Assembly (NCBI GenBank): GCA_947499255.1
Contig: CANMNF010000003.1
Location: 372,001 to 436,000, forward strand
Direction of reading: 5' to 3'
Source of the DNA: an uncultured Sphingomonadaceae bacterium
GTDB taxonomy: Bacteria; Pseudomonadota; Alphaproteobacteria; Sphingomonadales; Sphingomonadaceae
DNA: 64,000 bases
Made by a program: the position numbers and the translations under genes
Shown here: piece by piece, positions 1-8,565 of the stretch
Layout: each line of letters opens with the position of its first letter
Position numbering within the stretch: the stretch's first letter is position 1
The notes under the pieces: model-generated
The model's input: only the letters and a program-made list of their open reading frames with translations
What the model was told of the DNA's origin: nothing
Database searches by the model: none

Positions 1-2
1 GT

Positions 3-272
3 ACCGGTCTTGGCCCGATCAACCGGCTGCGCGGTGCGATTGGCCTTGATCGTTTGCGCGTGGTGTCAGCAGACCCGGCGCTTGGGCGGGGCACGGCGGT
101 GGCTCTTGGCAAGAACTTTGGACGCCGGGTCTATGTTGAGATTATCACCGATGGCGCAGGCTATAATGCCACTGAAGCTGAATTCCGCGTAACCAGCTGG
201 CTCAACCTGCTGGCCAGTGTCAGCACCATCGGCCGCAATAGCGCTGCTGCGGAATACCGCCGCGATTATTAG
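3..272 (+). CDS. tamB: Translocation and assembly module TamB, C-terminal fragment
   Basis: The reading frame is open from the left edge of the window and ends at TAG 270-272, giving about 89 residues of the C-terminus. The translation has the beta-rich pattern of the TamB/DUF490 C-terminal domain: a GLGPINRLRGAIGLDRLRV stretch, then GKNFGRRVYVEIITDG, then a terminal YRRDY. TamB is an inner-membrane-anchored periplasmic protein that works with TamA in outer-membrane protein assembly or lipid transport. tamA would be expected just upstream, outside the window. The stop overlaps the end of the convergent lysozyme gene by 4 bases, so no terminator separates them. The family call rests on a short fragment but the pattern is characteristic. 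Confidence 0.8.
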   Translation, partial: TGLGPINRLRGAIGLDRLRVVSADPALGRGTAVALGKNFGRRVYVEIITDGAGYNATEAEFRVTSWLNLLASVSTIGRNSAAAEYRRDY

Positions 273-880
273 AGCCTGGCAGACCCCCGGCGATACAGCG
301 CAGCTTCAGCCTCGCGCCGCCGGGCAAGCCCGCGCATCACGCGCCCGCCGGCATAGCACCACCTGTCAAATTCACGCGCAGCACCTGCGTAATCGCCTGT
401 CACATGCTTGCGGGTGAGAGTGGCTTTGCCGATTGCGCCTGTATTGTAATGGAAGCTGACCAGCGCATCGAATTGTGCCTGGCTTGTCTTAGCATCTGAG
501 ATTTTCGCAGCGACCTCTGCGCTATACAGCGCAAGATCAGCTTCGAGGCGCGCATCGCACTGATCCTGCGTCCATGCGGTGCCTTTGCCAATGCCGGGGC
601 CTGTTGCGCCCCAGCCGATTGTCCACGGGTCATCGCCAGTGCCGGGATCAGGATAAGCTTCAACCATCCCGTCACGGCGCATCCGCGCACATCCTTCAAA
701 GCGTTTGATCAGCGCCACACCTTCAGCGCCAATAGTGATGGGCGATCCTCCAGAATGGACACATTGGACACTGTCCAGAGTCAAATTGTCGAGGCCGTCG
801 TCAAGCGCGTCAACTTCGGCTTGCTTAAAGGGACGGCCAAGAATGCGGCGGATGGAATCGAAGAGCGGTTTGCGGGGCAT
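269..880 (-). CDS. Phage-type lysozyme (GH24 endolysin-like)
   Basis: A 203-aa protein with a glycoside hydrolase family 24 fold that would cleave MurNAc-GlcNAc bonds in peptidoglycan. Counting from a TTG two codons further up (886), the catalytic Glu is in KRFEG (residue 64), followed by AYPDPGTGDDPWTIGWGAT, which holds the Asp and Thr expected for the E-D-T triad. The FDALVSFHYNTG and CYAGGRVMRGLARRREAE motifs are typical of the C-terminal lobe. I chose the ATG at 880 over the TTG. The first 50 residues are extra relative to minimal endolysins, and no signal peptide is evident. There are no holin, spanin or other phage genes nearby, so it may be a domesticated or remnant phage gene. It is convergent with tamB with a 4-base overlap. 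Confidence 0.85.
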   Translation of the reverse strand: MPRKPLFDSIRRILGRPFKQAEVDALDDGLDNLTLDSVQCVHSGGSPITIGAEGVALIKRFEGCARMRRDGMVEAYPDPGTGDDPWTIGWGATGPGIGKGTAWTQDQCDARLEADLALYSAEVAAKISDAKTSQAQFDALVSFHYNTGAIGKATLTRKHVTGDYAGAAREFDRWCYAGGRVMRGLARRREAEAALYRRGSARL

Positions 881-1087
881 GAACAAAAGCCTTTGTTGCG
901 GTGTTGGAGTCGCAATTGGGGCTAGAGTTGTCGGCTAACTGTAGGAAAGGGCGCGCGCGTTCCTGAAGAAATGTTCAAAAATGGGTGCAGCTATCTAGGC
1001 TGAAAAATGGCGTTGCCATAATTGGTAATGCTGCGTCTTTGGCCGCCAAAGCCTGACCACGCTGGCTAGACTGATCTTCAAAAAACC

Positions 1088-1115
1088 AAAAAAGCCGCCC
1101 GGTTTCCCGAGCGGC
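1088..1115 (-). terminator. Rho-independent terminator of glnA
   Basis: On the minus strand GCCGCTCGG-GAAA-CCGGGCGGC forms a 9-bp GC-rich stem (one G-U pair) with a tetraloop, followed by six U (plus-strand A run 1088-1093) and a second A-rich stretch beyond. It lies 56 bases past the glnA stop. The rest of the 290-base gap between the lysozyme and glnA (881-1170) shows nothing else I can name. Confidence 0.85.
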
Positions 1116-1170
1116 CTTTTGTCGTGCTGTCGCGAGGCGAGGGGCGCGGATGGCCCCTCGCTCCAACAAA

Positions 1171-2580
1171 TCAGGCGCTGTAGTACATGTCGTATTCAAC
1201 AGGGCTTGGCGTGGTGTTGGTGCGCATGCAATCTTCACGCTTCTGCTCGATGTAAGCTTCGATCTGATCCTTGGTGAACACATCGCCAGCGAGCAGGAAG
1301 TCCATGTCGGCTTCCAGCGCGTCGAGCGCTTCGTCAAGTGAAGCGCAAACGGTTGGAACGTCGGCGAGTTCTGCCGGGGGCAGATCGTACAAGTTCTTGT
1401 CCATGGCATCGCCAGGGTGGATCTTGTTCTGGATGCCGTCAATGCCAGCCATAACCAGCGCCGCTGCCGAAAGATATGGGTTGGCAAGCGGATCGGGAAA
1501 ACGGAATTCCACGCGCTTGGCCTTTTCACCGGCACCATAAGGGATGCGGCATGATGCCGAACGGTTGCGAGCCGAATAGGCAAGCAGCACAGGCGCTTCG
1601 AAGCCGGGTACCAAACGCTTATAGCTGTTGGTGGTAGGGTTGGTGAATGCGTTACAGGCCTTGGCGTGCTTGATCACGCCGCCGATGTAATACAGGCACT
1701 GCTCGGACAAACCGGCATATGCGCCGCCGGCAAAGGTGTTTTCACCCTCGTTCCAGATCGACATATGTGTGTGCATGCCAGAACCGTTATCTTCCTTGAT
1801 CGGCTTGGGCATGAAAGTCGCTGTTTTGCCGTAGGCATTGGCGACTTGCTGCACGACATATTTGTAAACCTGCGTACGGTCAGCGGTTTCCACCAGCGTA
1901 CCGAAAGTCATGCCAAGCTCATGCTGGGCAGCGGCCACTTCGTGGTGCTGCTTGTCCATGGGCAGGCCCATTTCCTTCATGGTGGAGACCATTTCGGCAC
2001 GAATATCCATGGCGCTATCGACAGGAGCCACGGGGAAGTAACCGCCTTTGGCACGTGGACGGTGGCCAAGGTTGCCGCCTTCCATCTCTGCGCCGGTGTT
2101 GGTCGGCAGTTCGATATCGTCAATCTGGAAGCCCGAACCGGCATAGCCGTCTTCAAAGCGCACATCATCGAACATGAAGAATTCCGGCTCGACGCCAACA
2201 TAGACGGTATCGCCAAGGCCTGTGGATTTAACATAGGCTTCGGCGCGCTTGGCGGTCGAACGCGGATCGCGGCCATATAGCGAGCCATCAGACGGCTCGA
2301 CGATGTCACACACGATGACCATCATCGGGGTGGCACTGAACGGATCGATATACACAGCGTCCAGATCGGGCTTGAGGATCATGTCGCTTTCATTGATGAC
2401 TTTCCAGCCTTCGATCGATGATCCATCGAACATAAAGCCTTCTTCCAGCTCATCTTCGCCGACAACGTCGGAGCACATGGAAAGGTGCTGCCATTTGCCC
2501 TTGGGATCGGTGAAGCGAACGTCGACCCATTCGATTTCCTCGTCCTTGATCTGTTTTACGATTTCCGATGCAGTAGGCAT
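1171..2580 (-). CDS. glnA: Glutamine synthetase type I
   Basis: A 469-aa protein, the normal length for GSI-beta. It makes glutamine from glutamate, ammonia and ATP as a cytoplasmic dodecamer and is the entry point of nitrogen assimilation. Visible family features are the N-terminal [15 protein letters not shown] beta-grasp region, [10 protein letters not shown], the metal and glutamate motif [11 protein letters not shown], and NRSASCRIP. The adenylylation loop [10 protein letters not shown] puts the modified tyrosine at residue 398, which implies control by the adenylyltransferase GlnE. The ATG start has GGAAGGAATATC in front of it as a strong ribosome site. glnB lies 98 bases upstream on the same strand, the classic alphaproteobacterial glnBA arrangement, and a strong terminator follows. 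Confidence 0.98.
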   Translation of the reverse strand: MPTASEIVKQIKDEEIEWVDVRFTDPKGKWQHLSMCSDVVGEDELEEGFMFDGSSIEGWKVINESDMILKPDLDAVYIDPFSATPMMVIVCDIVEPSDGSLYGRDPRSTAKRAEAYVKSTGLGDTVYVGVEPEFFMFDDVRFEDGYAGSGFQIDDIELPTNTGAEMEGGNLGHRPRAKGGYFPVAPVDSAMDIRAEMVSTMKEMGLPMDKQHHEVAAAQHELGMTFGTLVETADRTQVYKYVVQQVANAYGKTATFMPKPIKEDNGSGMHTHMSIWNEGENTFAGGAYAGLSEQCLYYIGGVIKHAKACNAFTNPTTNSYKRLVPGFEAPVLLAYSARNRSASCRIPYGAGEKAKRVEFRFPDPLANPYLSAAALVMAGIDGIQNKIHPGDAMDKNLYDLPPAELADVPTVCASLDEALDALEADMDFLLAGDVFTKDQIEAYIEQKREDCMRTNTTPSPVEYDMYYSA

Positions 2581-2652
2581 GATATTCCTTCCTTGTAGAA
2601 AATTAGGATATTCGACTGATTGAATGAATTTGGTGCGGCCGGTCTTACAACA

Positions 2653-3107
<455 letters not shown>

Positions 3108-3119
3108 TTAATAAAGTGT

Positions 3120-3136
3120 TTCAAGAATCGTGCCAA
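3120..3136 (-). promoter_or_regulatory. Sigma-54 (RpoN) type promoter of glnBA
   Basis: The minus strand reads TTGGCACGATTCTTGAA, against the RpoN consensus YTGGCACGrnnnTTGCW. The -24 TGGCAC is perfect, the spacing is exact, and only the C of the -12 GC is replaced by A. It sits about 103 bases before the glnB start, giving a leader of roughly 90 bases. I did not find a convincing paired NtrC site further upstream. The rest of the 408-base gap 3018-3425 between glnB and argC contains no supportable gene. Confidence 0.7.
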
Positions 3137-3425
3137 GGTTGGCATCACAGAAGTAGACAATATTCCGCCGCTGCGAAAGGGCGAAATCGGGCCAATCTAT
3201 CGCGCAATGGACATAGCGGGGAAGATGCTTGCGCTGGAGACGAATGGGCGTGCCTAAAGCATGTGCAGCCGTGCTTAAATTGTGGGCAAATTTGGTGGAC
3301 ATCGCGCAGCCGCGCGATTCTCCTGGCTGCTATTCCCCTCGGAGCACCTGCAAACGACCAGTCGGCTTTGTGGCCCGGTGGGCCGTTTGGGGCATATCTC
3401 GAATTGGGTGTCGAACCGCCGCTTG

Positions 3426-4355
3426 TTAAAGCCGCAATCCTGCCGTTGGATCGCACCCGGCCATCAGGTTAAGCGATTGTACAGCTGCACCGCTGGCGCC
3501 TTTGCCAAGGTTGTCGAGCCGGGCGACAAGCCGCGCGCTGGTGCCTTGCGCATCTTGGAAGACATACAAATCCAGCCGATCACTGGCCGCATCGTTTTTC
3601 GCGATCAGCATCTCGCTGTCTTCGCCGCGATGCACGCCAACAATGGGCGAGCCTGCATAATGCTCTTGCAATCCGGCGAGCAGCTCAGCGGGGCCAGCCG
3701 CTTTTTTCATGCCCGCAATCGGCAACGGCACTTCGACCAGCATCCCGCGATGCGCAGGCACCACTGCGGGCGCAAAAACGGGTGCATGATCAAGGCCCGC
3801 ATGACGCTGCATTTCAGGCAAATGTTTGTGCCCCATCGCCAGACCATAGGACCGGAACGCGATCTCAGGCTCATCTTCAAAACGTTTGATCATCGCTTTG
3901 CCGCCGCCTGAAAAACCAGACACCGCGTTCACCGTATAAGGCCAATCGCGCGGCAACAGGCCAGCGCGGGTTAAAGGTGCAACAAGGCCCAGAAAACCTG
4001 TTGGGTAACATCCCGGATTGCTCACTCTGGTAGCGCTTGCAATGACGCTGGGGCCAACGATTTCAGGAAAGCCATAAGCCCAATTGCCCGCTGTCCGATG
4101 CGCAGAAGAGGCATCGATGACCCGCGTTTTGCCATCGGGATCAAGCATCGCCACAGCTTCGATCGCGGCATCATCGGGCAGGCACAAGATCGCGAAATCC
4201 GCAGCGTTCAAAGCTGTTCGGCGGCAATCGGGATCCTTGCGTTCTGCATCAGAAAGCTTGAACACATCAAATTCGCCGCGCCCTGCCAGCCGCTCTGCGA
4301 TTTCAAGCCCGGTTGTTCCTTCCGCGCCGTCGATAAAAACTGTGTTCGTAGCCAT
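3426..4355 (-). CDS. argC: N-acetyl-gamma-glutamyl-phosphate reductase
   Basis: A 309-aa enzyme that reduces N-acetylglutamyl phosphate to the semialdehyde with NADPH in arginine biosynthesis. The length fits the short type 2 ArgC rather than the roughly 345-aa type 1. Visible features are the N-terminal nucleotide motif FIDGAEGTTGLEIAERL, the ILCLPDDAA stretch, IDASSAHRT, and the active-site cysteine in VSNPGCYPTG (Cys116). YTVNAVSGFSGGGKAMIKRFE follows, and HKHLPEMQRHAGL lies further on. The ATG overlaps the stop of the SH3 protein by one base (TGATG on the minus strand), so the two are probably co-translated. No other arg genes are in the window. Confidence 0.95.
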   Translation of the reverse strand: MATNTVFIDGAEGTTGLEIAERLAGRGEFDVFKLSDAERKDPDCRRTALNAADFAILCLPDDAAIEAVAMLDPDGKTRVIDASSAHRTAGNWAYGFPEIVGPSVIASATRVSNPGCYPTGFLGLVAPLTRAGLLPRDWPYTVNAVSGFSGGGKAMIKRFEDEPEIAFRSYGLAMGHKHLPEMQRHAGLDHAPVFAPAVVPAHRGMLVEVPLPIAGMKKAAGPAELLAGLQEHYAGSPIVGVHRGEDSEMLIAKNDAASDRLDLYVFQDAQGTSARLVARLDNLGKGASGAAVQSLNLMAGCDPTAGLRL

Positions 4356-4726
4356 CAGCCCATCACCTCCAGCCGATCAATCGCGATATAACCAACCGGT
4401 CCTTCAAGACCAAGACAGCCCCAGGCCCAATTGCCAGTAATATCGAGCACTTCAAAGCTATCGCCTTCCATCAAAACGCACAGCTCTTCGGCATCATCCT
4501 TGGGATCGGCCCGCAATGGCGCACCGCCCGGCATCACCGCGCGCGGTTGCGGTACGGCGAAATGGGGCACGAAATAAATGCCAGCCAGCCCGATATGCGC
4601 CAAATCACCGCGAATGGGCGATGTGCGCGGATCGGGCCGTTCAATCGGTCCGTCCAGCACAAAAGGCCCCTGCGGATGCGAGGGTGAATAGGGGGCAGGG
4701 GTAGGGTTTGCGTCCTCGTGGCTCAA
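4355..4726 (-). CDS. Small SH3-like domain protein
   Basis: A protein of about 123 aa whose C-terminal half reads as a bacterial SH3 domain: EELCVLMEGDSFEVLDITGNWAWG, then CLGLEGPVGYIAIDRLEV. Such domains usually bind peptidoglycan or stabilise larger enzymes. The N-terminal half is proline-rich and has no signal peptide. The frame is open further up to 4915, which would overlap the pepA 3' end by more than 100 bases. I therefore prefer the TTG at 4726, which has GGAAG eight bases upstream and clears the pepA stop at 4798. In gene order it lies between pepA and argC on the same strand and overlaps the argC start by one base. Its substrate and role are unknown. Confidence 0.7.
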   Translation of the reverse strand: MSHEDANPTPAPYSPSHPQGPFVLDGPIERPDPRTSPIRGDLAHIGLAGIYFVPHFAVPQPRAVMPGGAPLRADPKDDAEELCVLMEGDSFEVLDITGNWAWGCLGLEGPVGYIAIDRLEVMG

Positions 4727-4797
4727 GCGCCGATCTTCCGGTTCTTTTTGATTAGCGGATCGCGTTAGACGTGTGCGTGGTTTGGGGCAAGGCCAGC

Positions 4798-6180
4798 TCA
4801 GCCATAACGCGTATTCAGCATCTGAAAGGCTGCGCGCAGGCCCAGCGCTGCACCGCCTTTTGAACGGCCCGATTGCGGGGCAGGACGCCATGCAAATGTA
4901 TCGAAATGCGCCCATTCAATGCCATCGCCCACAAACTTATCGAGGAAGATCGCTGCCACGCTGGCCCCGGCAAACGGATTGCCTTGCGCGTTGTTCGTAT
5001 CGGCAATGCTGGATTTGAGATATTCGCCATAAGCAGCGGGCATGGGCAGGCGCCAAACTTCATCCCCGCTAGCTTTACCGCCTGCGATCAGATCATCAGC
5101 AGTGCGATCTTCGCGGGTGAACAAAGCTGGCAGATCAGGGCCAAGTGCAACGCGCGCGGCCCCTGTTAGCGTAGCAAAATCGATAATGAGTTCGGCACCT
5201 TGCTCGCTCGCCAATGTCAGCGCATCGCCCAACACAAGCCGTCCTTCGGCATCGGTGTTGCCGATCTCAACGGTTAAGCCCTTACGGCTTTGCAACACAT
5301 CGCCGGGGCGAAACGCATTGCCAGCAACGGCGTTTTCAACAGCTGGCACAAGGCAATGCAATTGCACTTTTAGGCCCGCACCCATGATCAATTTGGCAAG
5401 AGCCAGCGCATGGGCCGCGCCGCCCATATCCTTTTTCATCAAGGCCATCCCGGCTGACGATTTGATATCCAGCCCGCCGGAATCAAAGCACACGCCTTTG
5501 CCGACAATGGCAATGCGCGGCGCATCGGCATCGCCCCAGATCAGTTCAATCAAACGCGGGGCATGATGGCGTGCAGCTGCGCGGCCAACTGCGTGGATCA
5601 TGGGAAAGCCGGTTTGCAACGCATCGCCGCGCGTCACTTTAAGCTCGGCATTGAATTGCTTGGCCATGTTTTGGGCCTGAGCTTCCAAAGCGGCGGGGCC
5701 CATATCTTCAGCAGGGGTATTCACCAGATCGCGGACCAAAGCTTCGGCCTGCGCTATGGCGCTCGCGCGATCAATTTTGCCTGCTTCGCTGGTGAGCAGG
5801 ATGCGCGGACCTTCGGCATCGTCATTTTCGCGGTACCGATCAAATGTGTACTGCGCGAGCTGCCAGCCATGCATGGCGGCGCCTGGCGCTGCATCCTGCA
5901 AACGATACGTACCTGCTGGGAGCTTGTCTGCCGCATTGGCGAGGCACCAGCTGGCCAGTTCATCAGCATCGCTGACCCCGGCAATGGCGAACCATCCTTC
6001 GCCATCAGGCACGATACCAACTGCACCGGCATCGCCGCAAAATTTCTGTCCCGCCAATGATGCGCGCTGCGGCCCGCTCAATGATTTGGCGAGGCTTTCA
6101 AAGCCATCTTTGGTAACAAGGTGGATCGGCGTTGCATCCTGCCCGCGGTCCGGCTGGATAAGGTCATTTGCTATAGTCAT
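4798..6180 (-). CDS. Leucyl aminopeptidase family protein (M17)
   Basis: A metallopeptidase of about 460 aa that would remove N-terminal residues from peptides in the cytoplasm. The M17 metal and catalytic motifs are intact: VGKGVCFDSGG (about 226-236), a Lys in MKKDMGGAAHAL, and NTDAEGR (about 308-314) as the signature, then DFATLTGAARVALG. The N-terminal domain is divergent from PepA of enterics. I chose the ATG at 6180; a TTG six codons further up is less likely. It is divergent from the DUF3298 lipoprotein gene, whose start is only 48 bases away, so the two must share a short promoter region. SH3 and argC follow in the same direction. Confidence 0.93.
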   Translation of the reverse strand: MTIANDLIQPDRGQDATPIHLVTKDGFESLAKSLSGPQRASLAGQKFCGDAGAVGIVPDGEGWFAIAGVSDADELASWCLANAADKLPAGTYRLQDAAPGAAMHGWQLAQYTFDRYRENDDAEGPRILLTSEAGKIDRASAIAQAEALVRDLVNTPAEDMGPAALEAQAQNMAKQFNAELKVTRGDALQTGFPMIHAVGRAAARHHAPRLIELIWGDADAPRIAIVGKGVCFDSGGLDIKSSAGMALMKKDMGGAAHALALAKLIMGAGLKVQLHCLVPAVENAVAGNAFRPGDVLQSRKGLTVEIGNTDAEGRLVLGDALTLASEQGAELIIDFATLTGAARVALGPDLPALFTREDRTADDLIAGGKASGDEVWRLPMPAAYGEYLKSSIADTNNAQGNPFAGASVAAIFLDKFVGDGIEWAHFDTFAWRPAPQSGRSKGGAALGLRAAFQMLNTRYG

Positions 6181-6228
6181 AAGTTTGCGCTTGCCCAAAG
6201 GCGCGGCATTTGGGAAGTCTCAACACCT

Positions 6229-7032
6229 ATGAGAGGCCGTTTTTTCTGGATTGTTGCGCCTTTGGCAGTGGTTTCATGCCGTGAGGAGGCTCCAGCTGAG
6301 CCGAATCCGATGCTGCCCGAACCGCCAGAAATCGCACAACCGCCCGAGGCAGAACCGCGCGGCGCGCGCTCTTTCACGGAAGAAACCGATACATTCCTGT
6401 TCGAATATTCCTATCCACAAGAGCCAGGCGAAATCCCCGCGCTGGCGGCGTGGTTGGATGACCGGCTGGATGAGGAACGCAATCTGCTCGCCAGAGAAGC
6501 AGACCGCGCGCGGCGCAATGCGCGCAATGATGGTTTTCCCTTCAACAAATATTCCAGCCTGACGCATTGGCATCTGGTGGCCGATGTGCCCGATTATCTC
6601 AGCCTGTCTGCGCAGCTTTCCACCTATACCGGCGGCGCGCACCCCAATTATGGCTTTGACACGATGGTGTGGGATAAAGAGGCGAAAACCGCGTTGGAGC
6701 CAATTGCGTTCTTCATCTCGCCCACCGCCTTGGATGAAGCATTGGGCGATCAGCTTTGCCAAGCGCTTAATGCTGAACGCACAAAACGGCGCGGCATGGA
6801 AATCCCCGAAGGATCCGATGATCCCTTTGAAGCTTGCGTAAAGCCGGATGAAACGAACCTGCTTTTAGGATCACTTTCAGGCTTGAAATTTGATCGCGTG
6901 GGCGTCCAAATCGCGCCTTATCTGGCCGGGCCTTATGCCGAAGGTTCGTATGAATTTACCTTCGATATCACGCCTGACTTGCTGGAAACGGTAAAACCGG
7001 AATATCAAGACGCGTTCACCGCTCGCAATTAA
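6229..7032 (+). CDS. DUF4163/DUF3298-type lipoprotein
   Basis: A 267-aa protein that begins MRGRFFWIVAPLAVVSC, a lipoprotein signal with the acylated cysteine at residue 17, followed by a Pro/Glu-rich linker of about 40 residues. The body carries the HWHLVADVPDYLSLSAQLSTYTGGAHPNYG pattern (given here as adjoining pieces: SLSAQLSTYTGGAHPNYG is the diagnostic part) seen in the DUF4163-DUF3298 pair found in RsiV and PdaC-like proteins. This domain often senses lysozyme or binds cell-wall glycans, but no deacetylase or sigma-factor partner is present. An in-frame start at 6121 would overlap pepA, and the ATG at 6229 places the signal correctly. A link to the GH24 lysozyme 5 kb away is only speculation. 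Confidence 0.8.
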   Translation: MRGRFFWIVAPLAVVSCREEAPAEPNPMLPEPPEIAQPPEAEPRGARSFTEETDTFLFEYSYPQEPGEIPALAAWLDDRLDEERNLLAREADRARRNARNDGFPFNKYSSLTHWHLVADVPDYLSLSAQLSTYTGGAHPNYGFDTMVWDKEAKTALEPIAFFISPTALDEALGDQLCQALNAERTKRRGMEIPEGSDDPFEACVKPDETNLLLGSLSGLKFDRVGVQIAPYLAGPYAEGSYEFTFDITPDLLETVKPEYQDAFTARN

Positions 7033-7058
7033 GCGCAAGGCTCGCTACATTACCGCGC

Positions 7059-7883
7059 ATGACCGAATATCAGCATATTACCGCCGACAGCGCGGTTCAC
7101 CGGGATGGCACGATCAAATTGCACGGGCCTGATGGCTTTGCAGGGATGCGCAAAGCGGGCGCTTTGGCTGCGTCAATCCTTGATGAGCTGACCACGCGGG
7201 TCGTTCCCTGTGTCACCACGGGGGAGCTGGATGATTTTGTACGCGGCATGATGCTGGATGGCGGAGCGGTGCCTGCAACTTTGGGCTATCGCGGTTATAC
7301 GCATAGCTGCTGCACGTCGATCAATCACGTGGTGTGTCACGGTATTCCGGCGGATAAGCGTTTGAAAGACGGTGATATTGTCAATATCGATGTGACCCCG
7401 CTGCTTGATGGGTGGCATGGGGATACCAGCCGGATGTATTTTGCCGGGGACCCGCCTTTGAAAGCGAAGAAGCTGGTCGAAGTGACGCATGAATGCCTGA
7501 TGATTGGCATCGCCCAAGTGCGCGATGGCGCGAGGCTGGGCGATATTGGTGCGGCAATCCAGAAACATGCAGAACAGCACCGCTATGGCGTGGTGCGCGA
7601 TTTTTGTGGGCATGGTCTGGGCCGCTTGTTTCACGACGCGCCCGAAGTGGTGCATGCCGCACGCGCTGGCACCGGGCCGGAGCTGAAAGCGGGCATGTTT
7701 ATGACCATCGAACCGATGATCAATCTGGGCCGCGCGCATGTCAAACTGCTTAATGACGGATGGACTGCGGTGACGCGCGACAAATCCCTATCGGCGCAAT
7801 TTGAACACTCCATCGGCATCACCGAAGATGGCGTGGAGATCTTTACCAAAAGCGCCAAGGGGCTGGATAAGCCGCCCTATTGA
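7059..7883 (+). CDS. map: Type I methionine aminopeptidase
   Basis: A 274-aa enzyme that removes the initiator methionine from nascent proteins. All five metal ligands are present and spaced as in E. coli with an offset of 14: Asp111 (NIDVTPLLDGWHGD), Asp122, His185 (CGHGLGRLFH), Glu218 (MTIEPMINLG) and Glu249 (QFEHSIGI). His94 in VVCHGIP is the usual substrate-side histidine. It follows the DUF3298 lipoprotein by 26 bases on the same strand. The N-terminus is slightly longer than that of E. coli Map but shows no SH3-binding or zinc-finger extension. Confidence 0.97.
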   Translation: MTEYQHITADSAVHRDGTIKLHGPDGFAGMRKAGALAASILDELTTRVVPCVTTGELDDFVRGMMLDGGAVPATLGYRGYTHSCCTSINHVVCHGIPADKRLKDGDIVNIDVTPLLDGWHGDTSRMYFAGDPPLKAKKLVEVTHECLMIGIAQVRDGARLGDIGAAIQKHAEQHRYGVVRDFCGHGLGRLFHDAPEVVHAARAGTGPELKAGMFMTIEPMINLGRAHVKLLNDGWTAVTRDKSLSAQFEHSIGITEDGVEIFTKSAKGLDKPPY

Positions 7884-8202
7884 TTTTGACTGATTTTGCG
7901 CATCCGCATCCGCGGATGCGTCCTCGCTAGACGGGCAGCAAGCTGCCCACGCTGCGGGCGGGCAGTCGCCCTTGCGGCCTTGTCGGCCGCTTGAGCCTTA
8001 TTGAAAATATAGTGCTGAACTCGGTGCCGATCAGGCAACGACAAAGGCCGATCGGCCGACCGCAGGCGCCCCGCAGCAAAGCGAAGGGAATAGCGCCGAG
8101 GACGATCCCACGGATGTGGGAGCGAAAGACACAGAATTGATCTAGAACAAAGCTTGCTACCTCTCCTTCTCGTAAACTCCGGACATGGAAGGGGAGTCTA
8201 TC
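7884..8202. repeat. 319-bp non-coding stretch rich in inverted repeats
   Basis: This gap between map and the cytochrome gene has no credible gene on either strand. It contains a perfect 16-base palindrome, CGCATCCGCGGATGCG (7905-7920), preceded by a direct copy of CATCCG, and several short self-complementary pieces such as GGGCAGCAAGCTGCCC near 7933, AAGGCCGATCGGCC near 8045 and TCCCACGGATGTGGGA near 8106. The build resembles dispersed intergenic repeat elements, but dispersal cannot be shown from one window. A GGAAGGGGAG ribosome site for the next gene is at the right end. Confidence 0.45.
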
Positions 8203-8556
8203 ATGCGTCCAACAATCATATTGCTCACCGCTTTGGCTTTGGCCGGGTGTCAGACAGCGGCCAATGCGCCGCCTGAAACTGAGGAAATGCGCCATGCGCG
8301 CGGGTTTACGCAGGCCGCTTGTGGCGGGTGTCACGGGGTGGCTCGTTTTGGTCTATCGGCCAATCCCAACGCGCCGGAATTTCCCACCATCGTCAATCGT
8401 TCCGGCGTAACGCGCGCAACTTTGCGTGACTATCTCCTCAATGCGCACAATTATCCTGAGGAAATGGATTTCTATCTCGATGAAGACGAGGTGGACGAGT
8501 TGGTCATGTATATGATGACCTTGCGCGATGCGGATTACACATTGCCGCCAAGCTGA
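8203..8556 (+). CDS. Small lipid-anchored c-type cytochrome
   Basis: A 117-aa protein beginning MRPTIILLTALALAGC, a lipoprotein signal with acylated Cys16. It then carries one haem-binding motif, CGGCH (Cys40, Cys43, His44). The distal half holds several methionines that could supply the sixth ligand, in YPEEMDFYL and LVMYMMTLRD. It would be an outer- or inner-membrane-tethered periplasmic electron carrier. The ATG at 8203 is chosen because it has a GGAAGGGGAG site six bases upstream and begins exactly at the signal peptide; an in-frame ATG at 8185 precedes it. It lies beside ccmB/ccmA, which serve haem delivery for such proteins, but convergently, so co-transcription is excluded. Confidence 0.85.
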   Translation: MRPTIILLTALALAGCQTAANAPPETEEMRHARGFTQAACGGCHGVARFGLSANPNAPEFPTIVNRSGVTRATLRDYLLNAHNYPEEMDFYLDEDEVDELVMYMMTLRDADYTLPPS

Positions 8557-8565
8557 TCAGGGCGC

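Noticed and set aside
1666-2280. A 204-codon plus-strand frame opposite glnA
   Set aside because: It is the complement of glnA codons and has no recognisable protein character.
3145-3456. A 103-codon minus-strand frame in the glnB-argC gap
   Set aside because: It overlaps the argC 3' end and covers the sigma-54 promoter; composition is Arg/Pro/Cys-rich and unlike neighbouring proteins.
7905-7920. The 16-base palindrome as a terminator of map
   Set aside because: No T tract follows on either strand, so it is not a canonical terminator.
7927-8334. A 135-codon minus-strand frame in the map-cytochrome gap
   Set aside because: It runs into the cytochrome gene antisense and its sequence follows the inverted repeats; no ribosome site.
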